From: Blastocystis sp. Blastoise
Taxonomy: Eukaryota > Sar > Bigyra > Opalinata > Blastocystidae
NCBI GenBank assembly: GCA_039096225.1
Contig: JBBPEB010000008.1
Location: 108,833-172,832 of the forward strand
Length of the DNA stretch: 64,000 bases
Reading direction: 5' to 3'
The notes below the pieces were generated by a model. That model did not search any database. It was not told the origin of the DNA and was given only the letters and a program-made list of their open reading frames with translations. Shown here one piece after another: positions 41,701 through 55,370 of this stretch (position 1 is the first letter of the stretch; the number at the start of each line of letters is the position of its first letter). The position numbers were made by a program, and so were the translations under genes.

Positions 41701-44700
41701 AATCTTAGAATCATTAGAAGAAGGTCAACAACCTTGGATGAGACCTGATATAGTAGATAGAGTATTTTATATAAAATTGAAAATCTTAACTCATTTGATA
41801 ACAAATTTTAAAGTATTTGGAGAAGTAAAATGTATATGTTATTCTATAGAATATCAGAAGAGAGGAATGCCTCATGCACATATTTTAATTACTTTAGAGA
41901 ATGAATATAAATTAAGAACTCCTGAAGATATAGATTCCTATATATGTGCAGAAATTCCTGATCCTATAAAGAATCCAAGATTATATGAAATTATTACTTC
42001 AATGAATATGCATGGTCCTCATACAAGAACATCTCAATGTATGAAAGAAATAAATGGTCAACAATACTGTTCAAAGAAATTTCCAAAAGAATATAGAAAT
42101 GAAACTACAATAAATGAAGATGGATATCCAAATTATAGAAGAAGAGATAATGGTAGAGTATATGTAATAGGTAGACAATCAAATGTAAATAATACTTTAG
42201 ATAATAGATGGGTAGTTCCATATAATCCATATTTATCATTTAGAATAGGTTGTCATATTAATGTAGAAGTATGTTCTTCAGTAAGAAGTCCTAAATATAT
42301 ATTTAAATATGCTTTTAAAGGACATGATTCTATTAATGCAGAAATAGAAAGAGAAGATAATAGTAATAATAATGCTAATAGTAATAATCCAAATAATTCA
42401 AATAGAAATGAAATAGAAATACCAAATGAAATGAAATCTTATTTAAAAGGAAGATATTTATCAGCTCCTGAAGCTATGTGGAGAATATATGGATTTCCAA
42501 TAAAATATTGTAATGTGAGTGTAATTACTTTAGATATTCATGATGAGAATGATAGAACTATATATTATGTAGAAGGAGATGAAGAAAGAGCTTTAGATAG
42601 AATAATGAATCAAGATACAATGTTAACAGCATATTTTAAAATGAATGATTTATATATAAATGAAGAATCAAGAGGAACAATGGATGAACCCTCTATTTTA
42701 ACTTATATAGAATTTCCTAAATATTATACATATGATTCAAAATTAAAGAAATGGAATCATAGAAGAAGAAATAATAAAGTAATAGGAAGACTTCCTTATA
42801 TAGATCCTACAAATGATAATTTATTTTGTTTAAGAGTTCTTTTATTACATGTGAGTCGTCCATTAAGTTTTGATGATTTAAAATGTTATGAAGGTCAAAT
42901 ATATAATACATATAGAGAATCCTGTATAGCAAGAGGATTATTAGTAGATGATACAGAATATTATGATATTCTTGCAAATGAAGTAATAGATGCTACTCCT
43001 TGGCAATTAAGACAATTATTTGGTTTACTTTGTTCTTATTATCCTATTACTGATCCATTATCTATTTGGAATACTTATAGGAATGATATGATAGATGATT
43101 TCTTTCATCAATATATAAATGAATATATAAGTATAGATAGACAAGATATATATGTATTAGATTCAGAAGATAATGAAGTGAATAGAATAATAGAAGAATA
43201 TTGTATACCTAGAGCATTAAATCATATAAGAAGTGTTATAGATACAAATAAACATAATGGAGGATATCAAAGTACTAATTTACCACAATTTGATAATAAT
43301 ACTAATATGATAGATTATGAATCTGAAGGAATTAATTTTGAAGAAGATCATAGAATAGCCGAAAGAAATATAAGTTTATTGAATGAAGGACAAAGAAGAG
43401 TATATGAATCAATAATGGAATCAGTGAATAATAATGAACCTCATAGAAATAATATGTTTTTTATAGATGGACCAGGAGGAACTGGAAAAACATTTCTTTA
43501 TAATACAATAATTAAATCAATAAGAAATAATATAGATGATGTGATAGCAGTTGCATGGACAGGTATTGCAGCTACTTTATTATGTGGAGGAAAAACATCT
43601 CATTCACAATTTGGATTACCTTTTGAATTAAATGAATCTTCTTCTTCTTCTATTTCAAGAGGATCTCCAAGAGCAGAACAAATTAAGAAATGTAAAATAA
43701 TAATATGGGATGAAGCTCCTATGGCTTCTAAATATGCTTTAAAAGTAGTTGATCGATTATTAAGATTCTTATATAATGATGAGATAGATATTCCATTTGC
43801 AGGTAAAACAATAGTATTAGGTGGAGATTTTAGACAATGTTTACCAGTAGTAGCTCATGGAAAAGAAGCTGATATAGTTCCTTTATGTATTAAATATTTA
43901 GATATTTTGAATGAATTTAATCAATTTCAATTGACAGAAAATATGAGAGCAAATGCAAATGAAATAGAATTTAAAGAATTCTTATTGAAGATAGGAAATG
44001 GTGATAGATGTAATAATGAATTAAGATTATTATCAAAAGATAAAGTACATATTCCAAGAGAATGTATTTGTGATGAGAATATAGGTGAAGAGATATTTCA
44101 TGAATTTATTAATGATTCAAATACAGATATATATAGACAGAAATTAGCTTCAAATTGTATATTATGTGCAACAAATGAACAAGCATTTTTAATTAATGAA
44201 AGAATTCAAAATATGATAAGATCAAGTTCTCATCATTATTATAGTCATGATGAATTAGCAGAAGAAGTAGAAGATATAGATGAAAGAGATGCTTATAGTA
44301 CAGAATATTTAAATAGTTTAATTCCTCAAGGATGTCCACCTCATGATTTAGAATTGAAAAGAGGTTCAGTTATTATGTTATTAAGAAATTTAGATATAAA
44401 GAGAGGATTATGTAATGGAACGAGATTAGTAGTATTAGATACAAAACCAAATGTAATAAGAAGTCAATTATTAGTAAGAACTGATAATATGTTAGAAGGA
44501 CAAGATATAGTATTGATTCCAAGAATTAAATTTATAGTAGACGATAGTGATTTACCATGTAAGTTAAGTAGAAAACAATTTCCTGTCAGATTAGCTTTTG
44601 CTATGACTATTAATAAATCACAAGGTCAAACATTTCAAAATGTAGGTATTTATTTAGAAAGACCTGTATTTAGTCATGGTCAATTATATGTTGCTTTAAG

Positions 44701-44824
44701 TAGAGTACGTTCTTTTCATGGTATAAAAATGTTTATAAAGAATGATAATATTAATCAAGGTCAATTAATCAGAAATAGTAATGAATGGTATACTAAAAAT
44801 TGTGTATTTAATGGAGTATTATAA
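38773..44824 (+). CDS. Helitron Rep/helicase transposase (RepHel)
   Basis: Two visible exons, 38773-39879 and 39951-44824, with a 70-nt GT-AG intron in phase 1; at least 1993 residues. Exon 1 has no Met, so a further 5' exon carrying the start exists. It encodes a basic KRKR patch and about 300 Asn/Ser/Thr-rich residues. Exon 2 begins the conserved part: MNHVCIHCEAIHFEAER; Rep domain with ITMTCNPNWPEI, the HUH motif in MPHAHILITL (about 610 residues after the ATG at 40031), and the paired-Tyr region YIFKYAFKGHD (about 760). The PIF1-type helicase follows: Walker A GPGGTGKTF (about 1147), Walker B IIIWDEAPM (about 1223), NKSQGQTF and YVALSRVRS near the C-terminus. Asn-rich insertions interrupt the Rep region. 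Both domains look intact, so the protein may be functional. It lies 0.25 kb upstream of the element 3' end. Confidence 0.93.
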
Positions 44825-45075
44825 TTTATTTTTGTTGTTGTATTTTGTTATATGTTTTTTTCGATTTTCTAATTTTTCTTATTTTTCTTATTGTTTATGA
44901 ATACTTTTTGTTAATTTTCAATTTTAAATTGTATATTTGTTTATTTTTATTTGTTAATAATTAATTCTTAAAATTTATATTGTTTAGTTTATAATTCTTT
45001 ATCATTATCAAAAATAAATAAATAAATAACAAAGAACAAGAAATAATTTACTGAAATAGACTTAATAGATACATA

Positions 45076-45275
<200 letters not shown>

Positions 45276-45721
45276 ATGTATACATCAAAGATTTGCTATA
45301 ATAATAATTTCCAGCTAGTATTATCTTCATAGGTTTTTGGCATATGATTGATTATTTTATATATATATATATATATATTAATAGATTTTGAATTGACTTC
45401 TTTTTCGATAGCATTCGGAAGAGAATTCGGAAGGTATGATATATACGTGAACTTCTTTATTATTACCTATATATATAAATAACATAGTATATAAATAGCA
45501 AAAAAATATAATAATAATAGTTATATACATATATAAGAAGTAGTAGGCTGAATGGATTTAATAATACATTTAATCATTAACTTATTCTAATTGGATAATT
45601 CTTGTATTATTTATTTTTGATTGGATAAAACATTATCCAATGCAGATGATTGGATATTATGCTTCTCACACAATGTTTTAAAGATATATGCTCATTATAT
45701 AAATAATCAACTGCTTTTGGA

Positions 45722-45782
<61 letters not shown>
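45722..45782. repeat. (TA)n microsatellite
   Basis: About 30 TA units in an intron of the AlaRS pseudogene. Confidence 0.9.
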
Positions 45783-45789
<7 letters not shown>

Positions 45790-45987
45790 TATATAAATAT
45801 AAAAAAAAGATTTATATTAATACTAGATTCTTGAATTATGTTCAAAACATATACATACCTGTTACTACTTCTACTCTTTTTATTCCCGCGGAAATAGATG
45901 AATTCTTGAGAGTTATAAATGGATAAATATCTTTAATGTTTTCACAATGAGTTCCTATAATAATAATAGTGTAATAATAGTTATAAT

Positions 45988-46025
<38 letters not shown>

Positions 46026-46456
46026 TTACCTAAACATAATTATTTACTGATTCCTTCCACTTCAACTCCTCGAACAGTCTCTTTGTAATTATCCGCAAAT
46101 ATACCATTATAACCACGGGAAATCGAGTTAGTATAGGACATATAATCATAATGAACAGGATTAGCTATATATAATATACTATTATATACTATTATATTCT
46201 ATACTATTATATTATAACTATTATATACAATTCTATTATACTATATACTATATTATGTTATACTATTATATTATAACTCCTATATACATTGTTTGGTAAT
46301 AATATTCTTGATTTTCTCAACGTTCTTTAATACTTGTGATAAGCTATTTTGATCCCCTTTAAGTGAATAATCCAATCGCATTATAGAGGGATCCACATGA
46401 CTTCCTGCCTGAAGAGGAGAAGTTAGAGGGAATTGCGGACTCAAAGGATTAATAAG

Positions 46457-46457
<1 letters not shown>

Positions 46458-46546
<89 letters not shown>

Positions 46547-46562
46547 ATTATTATTATTATTA
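46458..46562. repeat. (TA)n/(ATT)n at the small Helitron 3' junction
   Basis: (TA)n followed by (TTA)n running into the Helitron 3' end. The trinucleotide block matches the AAT insertion preference seen for the large Helitron. Confidence 0.85.
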
Positions 46563-49232
46563 TAGCGGGTGGCATCGGCTTCGCCGATGCTTCGTATCCT
46601 TTAGAGTTTTATAATTTATACAAAAATATTTTTAAATATATTGTATCATATAGATACATAAAAATGCTTTTTGAAGTAGTTTATAGTTTATAATAGTTTC
46701 ATTAATGAAACATCTCATAATAGTTTCTCTAATATAAATTACATTCATCTAAGAAAGATATTATGATACGAAAATAAACAATAATTTTATTTATTATTTC
46801 AAGTTATTTTGCTTAAATTATTCTTTCTGGAATGTTTATTTATTAATACATATTTTTTTATTAGTTTTATATAAAAGAAATATGTTTATAATTTTTTGTA
46901 TTAGTGACTAAATCATAATGCTTATATATAATTTTTATTTGATTTATCATATATAGTTTTATTGTATCCTGCATATATTCTATCTAAATAGTTCTTATTT
47001 ATTCTATTTTGTTTTTTAATATAAATATCTGTTTCGTGATATGAAATAGTAGTAGTTGAACTTTTGAATTTTTAAAATTTTAATTTATTTTTTTAACTAT
47101 AAAAAACAACGCGTTGTTTTTTTATAGTTAAAAAAATAAATTAAAATTTTAAAAATTCAAAAGTTCAACTACTACTATTTCATATCACTAATATCTACTT
47201 ATCTATATATAATAAAAATACATTATAGTTTATGAATAAAAATTTGTATTCATTTTTTTTTTTTTAATAATAGATAAATTCATTTTTAATATTCATAAAG
47301 AATCCATTTCATAATAAAGATGTCTAAAAGTAATGGAAATAAAATTATTTTTTTTTACATTTTAAAAATTTATAAATTAAGTCATTAAATTTTTCTATGT
47401 TTATATATATTTAAAACTACTTTTGAAAAGAACAAAAAAAATATATAAAAAATATTATCGTTTTTTTTTAAATAAATTTTAAAAAAAGAAAATATATGTC
47501 ATACTTATATATAATATATACTAAAAATAAATAGTAGTTTGACTAATATTAATTTTCACTATTATAAATAAATATATATAATTCTTATAATTATAGAATA
47601 ATTTTTTTTCAGTCAATTAATAGTGTTTATAGTGACATAATAATAAAAAAACAGTATTAAAAAAATATTTTTTTTTTGAGAGACATATCACTTTGAAATT
47701 TTATTTCTCAGTCAATTTTTATTTTTAAAAATTAATTTTTTTTATTTTTCAATCAGAAAACAATATATTATATATTATAAAAAAAATTACTTTATTAATA
47801 GAAAAATGATGGTGGAAATTGACCTTAGTTAAAACAATAAAAATAAAATTTTTGAAAAAAATCAAAATTTGTTTTTCATTTTTGAACCCGAGATTCAACG
47901 ATATTTTATATTTTGACTTTATATATATATGTAATATTATATTATCTATAAATATGACTTTTAAAAAGTGAGTTAGAACGACTTTTTTTGGTACAAAGTC
48001 GCAATTAACTTTTTTTGACCTTTTCTAAAAAGACTTTAAAGATATAAAATATCATAGTGTAACATATAAGGCATCCTTATACCAAATATGAAGTCAAAGA
48101 TCGAAAGTAAAGATGTCGAAATCTGCCGATACACCAACTTTGTTGTCATAAATATGCAATAATGACATATTTATGTATTGTAACGGTCATTGTATTCATA
48201 TATGTAGTCAAAATTTGATTCTGTAGGGGTCAATCAAACAGATATCGACTCATTCTCGTCTTTAAAATGACTTGAATGGTTCAATAAGTGGCGATTTTTG
48301 TCTAAACTACAAATATTAAGTCCAAAGGTTTTTATTAAGAGTGAAAAGATTTCGATATCTCTTCGACCTTTTTATTTTAAAAATGTGTTCAAATAGTTTA
48401 TAAATATAAACATCTATGATATACTCTGTAATGTTTAAAATTTAATAAAATAAGAATTGTTGATAGAACACGCAATTGAAGTTTTGTGTTAATTTTTCAA
48501 CATGTCAAAAACAGGTTTTAATGACTTTTAGGATGGTTTCATGAGTTATCATGATGATCCAGATAGTTTTCATTAAAATTTAAAATGATCAAAAGAGAAT
48601 GTGTCCGATATCTCAAAACTTTGTGGATCAATTTTTTTCAAAGCTTCATATATTATTATTATTTAGGTTATTTTATGTATATAAGTTAATTTTAATCAAT
48701 TAAAGTCACTTAGTAAAAATGATTCTTGTCTAATTGTCTTTTTAAAGTTTAGAAATAGTTTATAGGTGTGGCGAAAAATGTTATGTATTTAAAATAAAAT
48801 ATATTAATAATTAATAACAAATATAAAGTACATCATAAAGAAAAATAAAAGTCAATAAAAATATATAAAAATTATTTAAAGAAAAAATATAAAAAGAAAT
48901 TTTTAAGTAGAAAAATGTAAAAAATGAAGAAATTTCTGAGAAAATGAAAAATAAATAGAAATTTTGTGTACGAAATATGTTTATTGGATAAAAACTCAAA
49001 TTTTGAATTTTATTGCATTTTAGTGGCCAAGTCGGTTAAGTCACTTCTTTGTGGGACCGTTTTAGGCCCTTAGACGTGGAATTTCTGAAAATTTTAAAAG
49101 CGCGTCATAATACGTTTTTGATATAGATTCTGAATCTTTTGTAAGTGTAACACAGATGTGTAACACAAAAAAGTAATCGGTCCATTTATATCAGTACAAT
49201 TTCGTGCTTACTTATCCCTTTTATATATAAGA
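46563..49232 (-). mobile_element. non-autonomous Helitron (2.7 kb) sharing ends with the giant one
   Basis: On the minus strand it starts at 49232 with TCTTATATATAAAAGGGATA preceded by AATAATAA and ends near 46563 with the same hairpin (GCATCGGC/GCCGATGC) and CACCCG. The terminal G of CTAG appears lost (CTA then TAATAAT). Its 5' 1.6 kb is homologous to 19195-19502 plus 28221 to about 29470 of the large Helitron, without the hAT. There is no transposase gene. It lies inside an intron of the AlaRS pseudogene in the same orientation. It is a deletion derivative, presumably mobilised in trans. Confidence 0.78.
47036..47188. repeat. 153-bp near-perfect palindrome
   Basis: Arms of about 76 bp from GTGATATGAAATAG to CTATTTCATATCAC centred on CAACGCGTTG at about 47111, with a single one-base length difference in an A/T run. 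It could extrude as a cruciform or be a fold-back insertion. It is inside the small Helitron and not seen in the large one. Confidence 0.92.
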
Positions 49233-49497
49233 TTATTATTATATATATATACATGGATCATTAATATATCTTCGAAGTAGTTCATGAAGGAGATGAGTAG
49301 AAGTGTGATGAATAGAGGTCTGACTATATATATATAGAGATAGAGAAAAATAAAAGCAAAATAACAACAGAAATATTAATATAAATATATATACGCTCAA
49401 TTATCAGAGTTAACAGAGGGATTGACACGTGCATGAAGGAGGGACGCGGGAACAGAAATGGAAGCTTTTAATAATATAAAATGATCATTCACACGAA

Positions 49498-49548
<51 letters not shown>

Positions 49549-50354
49549 CTAACAATATATAATAAAATAGCATATATACAGTATCTATAATGGGAATAGT
49601 GTTTCCATCATCAGTTAATAGTGTTCCTTGATCCCCCAGTTGACCCCCGCCCGTGGGGAAGAATGGACATGGATCGATACAAACATATGAATATTTAGCT
49701 TTATTCCCGCGGGGAGGATTCAATATAGCTTGTATACTAGACGTTGATTGTGTTGAAAGAAGAGGAGGAAGATTATACTTATACTTATTATTATTATTAT
49801 AATGAATTGTATAACCATTAAATGTATGAAACGAGGGAAGAACAGAAAGGATGGGAATAACATAACTATCTAAACCTATATTCTATAAATAAATATACAT
49901 ATAACTAATAAATATATGATAAATACTGTTCTTTTAGATTTATTATCTTTGTTTTTTGATTGGTCTATTTCATCCTCAGGTATATTTGTGTTCTGTAACA
50001 CAATTCCACGTTTTTCCAATAATACAAGAGAGAGATCCAATGGAATTCCTGTACTTCCATATAATTGGTTTAAATCCACGAGAGATGGGGGAATAGATCG
50101 TTTCTATATATATATATACATATATAATATATAATATATAATAATAACAAATACAATTCTTTATAATACAAATAAGCATAACAATAATAAAATTAAAAAT
50201 AAATAAATCAACACAAGTATATACTTTTGATGATTACTAACTCTTCAAGTTTATCTTTACCGCACTCAAATGCCCACCAAAAATGCATTTCCTCATTCTC
50301 CACAATTGACGTTATGTCCTGCACGTGACTTGAAATATCAGGATAAAACAGTTC

Positions 50355-50421
<67 letters not shown>

Positions 50422-51438
50422 TAAAGATTGAATAACCGCGGGAATACAAGAAGACAAGAAAGGGAATTGAATATTGTATATATACTCATATTTTAAACAA
50501 CGTCTATATATATAGAATTATATATGATTGTCCTTATTGTATTTATGAATAACAATTATATATACATATATATACCTAATTAGTTTTCTTAGTATACATC
50601 CGCGACCGGTAGGCGATGGATATACACCTTGATATATAAGTGCTGAAACTGTCTGAAATGGTCTGAAAGAATATTAAGCAACGTAGTATACGGTGATAGG
50701 TTTACGCGGGAAGTGCTTGGCGGGAACTTTTCAAATTGAGCACGTGCTTTTTATCAGTTTTTATATAGGGTTGCCGAATTAACTGTATATAGTTTATATT
50801 ATAATATATATATATATTATATATAATTAAGAAAAAATATATACATACATATATATACAAGTAAATTATCTTTCATTGAATAGAAAACATCTGTATCAAA
50901 ATTTGAACATACGCCTTGAAGCTATATATATATAGTATATTATTAGTATATCTGTAATGAATTATATATATATATATACAACACTGGCCATACGTTCTGA
51001 ACCATTCGTGTGTCGAAGTAGTAGTGTGTCAGAGGAACGAGGGAAGACTAAGATAAAAGGAGAGATATAATATATATAATTATAAAATTAAATATAGAAT
51101 TATTCATTATATTGTATATATATACTATAATATACAAATATCATTAAATATAATTATATATATATATATATACTCATTCTGCTCTATATTCCATAAATGC
51201 AATGTTTCATATTTCGAGAAGATAATCATATATATATCAATCAATGTCCTATATATATATAAATAGTATAAAAATATCATCAATAATTATGATTCATATT
51301 ATTATTATATATATCTATATCTATATACATGTGCATAAATTTTTTCAGTACACTGACCACATGAACCGACACCATCACCCATCGACCAAGAATTATCTTT
51401 TTTCCCACGGGAAAATATAGATTTATAATCAAATCCAG

Positions 51439-51472
51439 CTATCTATTTAATTTATATGTAAAAGAACAGATA

Positions 51473-51512
<40 letters not shown>

Positions 51513-52080
51513 TAAATAATAATAATATATATATATAATACTCTTCTTTTTATATATAAAAGAAGTGAGAAGAATAATATAAACCTCAAAAGTTGGGTCA
51601 CTTAACTAAAGTCTTTGATACTGTATCTATATATATATAATTTATTATCATAAAAATATTAGAAAAATAATACTTAAAAAGGAGAGAAATTAGAATACAG
51701 TAATTATTATAATAAATAAATATAAAAATAAATTAATAAAATAATAATAATGAAAAATAATAAGTAATTATAATGTAATTAATAAAAGTACTTACCAAAC
51801 CGATATAAAAGACACAAGAAGCACATTTAGGAGCCATCAATCATTATACACTATAAAATAAATATAAATCAAATAAATAAAGCTAATTAAGAAATATAAT
51901 TATATACAGAAAGCACTTTCTGACCAAGTTAGACCATCAGGGATGACACAGAACATTGTTTTACGATCCAGAGAGTTGCTTAATCTGTGAACGACCAGAT
52001 TCCTAAATAAACAAATGAATTAAGTAAAATAAAATATAAAAAATACAACAAATTTGAAACGCGAACATCGTCACTAAATA
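51439..52080 (-). other. unassigned exon-like segments upstream of the AlaRS pseudogene
   Basis: On the minus strand, a short segment near 52061-52038 (DDVRVSN) can splice in frame to 52012-51908 (LVVHRLSNSLDRKTMFCVIP and on), then to a segment ending in a stop near 51830. A separate ATG at 51837 opens MAPKCASCVFYIGL with donor GTAAGT at 51795. A block at 51625-51584 ends GACCCAACTTTT, which could be a relic of an AlaRS motif-1 region, but all three frames contain stops. No family is recognised; these could be the 3' end of another gene or more pseudogene. Confidence 0.35.
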
Positions 52081-55000
52081 AAAAATGATATATTAAAACA
52101 AAATACATATTCATACATCAAGTTCAATACAAAAAGTAAATAAAAGACCAAGTTTCAAATTTTGCTTTTTCTTTTGAAATGAAAAAAATTACCGTGTATT
52201 TCAAAATTTGACTGTCTGAATTTTTGTTTTTGACTTTTTTTATAAACATCATAAAACAAGTTTTTTCATTTATATTATGAGTCTACATGGTCTATTGAAC
52301 ACCGTTTAGCAATTTTTTATTGAAAATAAGTCAACATTTCCAAACCACTAATGTTAAGAAAACAAACATAAAAAGCAGCTCTGTTTGTCAAATAAAGAAT
52401 CTATTGACAAAATATAAAGTCAAAAACCTCATATTAACTCTATATGAGAAGAATAAAGAAAAATAGAAAAATAATATCGACTTAGAATTATTTTTTTTTG
52501 TTTTTCAGAAAAATTCCTTCTCTAAACCACTTTTTTAGAAGGTCAAATTTTTAAAGAAAAATTATTGGACTATTTTTAAAATTAGCCAATCAAAACTCTT
52601 AAATAGGCCACCCTGCCTCATAGTGAATTACACTAATTTTTAACAATAAGAACCAGTTATAAAGTTTTTCTAGGTATATATTAAGTCAGAAGATGTTTTT
52701 GATTTAGACTTACTATGTTTGCTGTAAATATATTTCTGACAAAGAAAATTACTTACATTAAACTTTTATTTTATGCGTAATAATAAAAGGCGGTGTCTAT
52801 TTATAACTAATTTATATAACAGAATTGCTATTTATTCAAAACTGATAACAAAACAGCACAAATTATAAATATATACTGTTTATTTTGATAAACAACAATT
52901 ATTTTGTTCTTTATTTCTTTATTTATCCAATAAAAATTATTTTTATAAAATGTTATCCAATAAAAAAGCTATTTTTTTTATTCACGGGAATTAATCTTTT
53001 AAAAAGGAGGAAAATACTATGTTTAAGAACAAATCAGAAGAAAATAAGTCATAAAAGAGACATTTTTATCAGTTTTGAAAAAAAAAACGATATTTTGCTA
53101 AAAAAAATTTAAAAAGAGACATGCTTCTCACCAAAATCGAATTTTCAGACACTTTTATCAGAACCTCTTTTTATTTTGCATATATCTTCTAATGAAGAAA
53201 GTTTTTTCTAAAAATATATATCATTTCTATTTTTAAGGCCACTATATAAGAGATATTTACTATTTTTGTTGTTAATAAAACATAATGTTTGTGAAGCAGA
53301 TGCAATTAACTATAAATATATATTTCAATTCTTTTGTTTTCGTTATAAAATTATAAGCTGAATAGTTGAAAATATCTTTTAAACTTGTTTAACAAAATAT
53401 TTATGGCAATTGTTGTAGCTTGTGGCATATTTTACATATCTAGCTTATTTAATTTGCTGTTTCTGTTATGATATTTGTCTATATATGTAAATAAAGTCTT
53501 TTCTTTAAAAAATGAAACAGTATTACAAACAAGAATTAGCACTAAATTTGTGTCTAAAAGCATTCTGAATTCAAAATATATAAATCATTTTACTCATTAT
53601 GCTTTATTAATCATGAATTAAACAAGAATAGATGCTCTACAAATATTATATCATGTACAGACTCTAATAAAGAAATTACTACAAATATTTACATTGAAAT
53701 ATTATAATATAATTCTACTATAGATTTTGTTTTTTTATGGCTTAAAAGCATTCGTATGCTCATAAACTACTTATGAAAGACATATGAATATATATTTAAC
53801 TCTATATTCTGTGTTAGTGGCGAAAGTTTATTTAAAAAAGAAATACCCAAAAAATGCTCTATATATAAAATGTAGATTAGTATACAAGTAGAAAATATTT
53901 TTAATTTTTGCTTTTTCATATTATATTTTGTTTATTCTCTATTAATATCTATAAACTATATTAACAGTACTACTTTTTATATATAAATAAAATAGTGACA
54001 AATAAAATAAGTGAGTTATAAAAAGTATATTAATTTTTTTATAAAAAACTATTATTTCAATAGAGTAAATAACATAACAAGAGTTTTTATATATGAAAAT
54101 ATGTATTTGTTAAATTTAAAGCATAAATATATAAAATATATAAATATTAAAATGAAAATTAAAAAAAAGAAGAAAAACAAATTCGTATTTTCAGTAATAA
54201 ATGTGTAAAATATTTTTTTGCTATAGTTAGCATTATTTTAAATAGCAGCTTCTTTTTTTAATTAATTTCACGTTTAATATATATATAAATATCTTTAGAA
54301 ATACTATTAACTTGATTTTATTTAAATAATGGAAATAATTGTTTTCCTTTTTGCATAAAAAGTATAAAATTGTGACATTAAGTTTTTTTACCTATACTGA
54401 CCAATTATTTCTTTTATAAGAGAGAAAAAGTATAATTAATTAATCTTTATTGTTTAATATAGTTCAGAAGTTAAAAATTAACATACATCTATATAAATAT
54501 ATTTTTCAAAAAACTATTTTTGTATATATATATACTATTATATATATACCTTTATAAGTTATATATCAAATTTTTCTTAAATAGATATTTTACACTTTTA
54601 ATGTCATAAAAATCAATTAGACTACTCTTCTAATAAGATATAGCTATTTATTTATAGTCAACTTCTCATTTTGACCATATACTACATGACAAACTAGATT
54701 TTTCAATAAAAATTCTTTATGTCTTTTTTTCTTTGTATATTTGATTTTATCATTCATTTTAAAAGCCATTATTATATACAATACACGCTTGAACTATTAA
54801 GATATACAAAGGGAAACAAATCTCTAAAACGGAACAAAGCTCAATGAAATCATGTAGTAAAAAACATTATCAAAACTCTTTCTTTTCTATAAATAACATC
54901 CCTTAAGCATCAATCTGTATTGTCTGTTAACTCTAATATACAAGAAACTGCCAATTTTAACAACATTATGAGTTGTCATTCTTTTTAAATTAATCTATGT

Positions 55001-55274
55001 TTCAGATTTCTAGTTTTTATTATTTAATTTATTGTTTTAAGCACGAAAAATATTTTATAAACAATAATAATTATAACATTAAGAATTCAACACATGACAT
55101 CAAAGATTTTCTTCGTCATATTTATATGTAATAAGAGCTATAAACTCTATAGAATGTAAGTATAATAGAATTAGCATTATATAACCATGTATTGTCGTGA
55201 AATAATGAAAATAAAAATCACCAAAAACGAGTCATAATTTTGACAAAAACGAGTGAATTGTAGATATTGATTGC

Positions 55275-55370
<96 letters not shown>

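Larger units (their letters stand above)
45607..51438 (-). pseudogene. alanyl-tRNA synthetase pseudogene (multi-exon, truncated)
   Basis: Exon-like blocks in AlaRS order: 51438-51329 (KKDNSWSMGDGVGSCGQC), 51248-51174 (ETLHLWN), 51047-50980 (GSERMASV), 50931-50859 (LQGVCSNFDTDVF), 50782-50706, 50663-50576 (SPTGRGCILRKL), 50503-50421, 50353-50238, 50103-49927 (LYGSTGIPLDLS), 49882-49580 (PFFPTGGGQLGDQG), 49498-49395, 49323-49253 (HHTSTHLLHELLR, the HxxxH editing motif), 46458-46288 ([10 protein letters not shown]), 46164-46030, 45954-45859 (GTHC), 45722-45607. Decay: TGA at 49399-49397 where an Arg is usual, TAA at 46042-46040 where Glu of ELCGGTH is expected, an apparent one-base loss near 51001-51006 (DTxMG continues in another frame), phase mismatches at the first two junctions, and no exons for the N-terminal motif 1/2 region. 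A small Helitron sits in the 49252-46459 intron. Cytosolic or organellar origin is unclear. Assembly errors could explain some indels but not both stops. Confidence 0.8.

Noticed and set aside
50600-50680. Frameshift in the AlaRS pseudogene near the SALIYQG block
   Set aside because: An intron from GTAAAC (50705) to TTTCAG (50664) restores phase, so this site is not evidence of decay.
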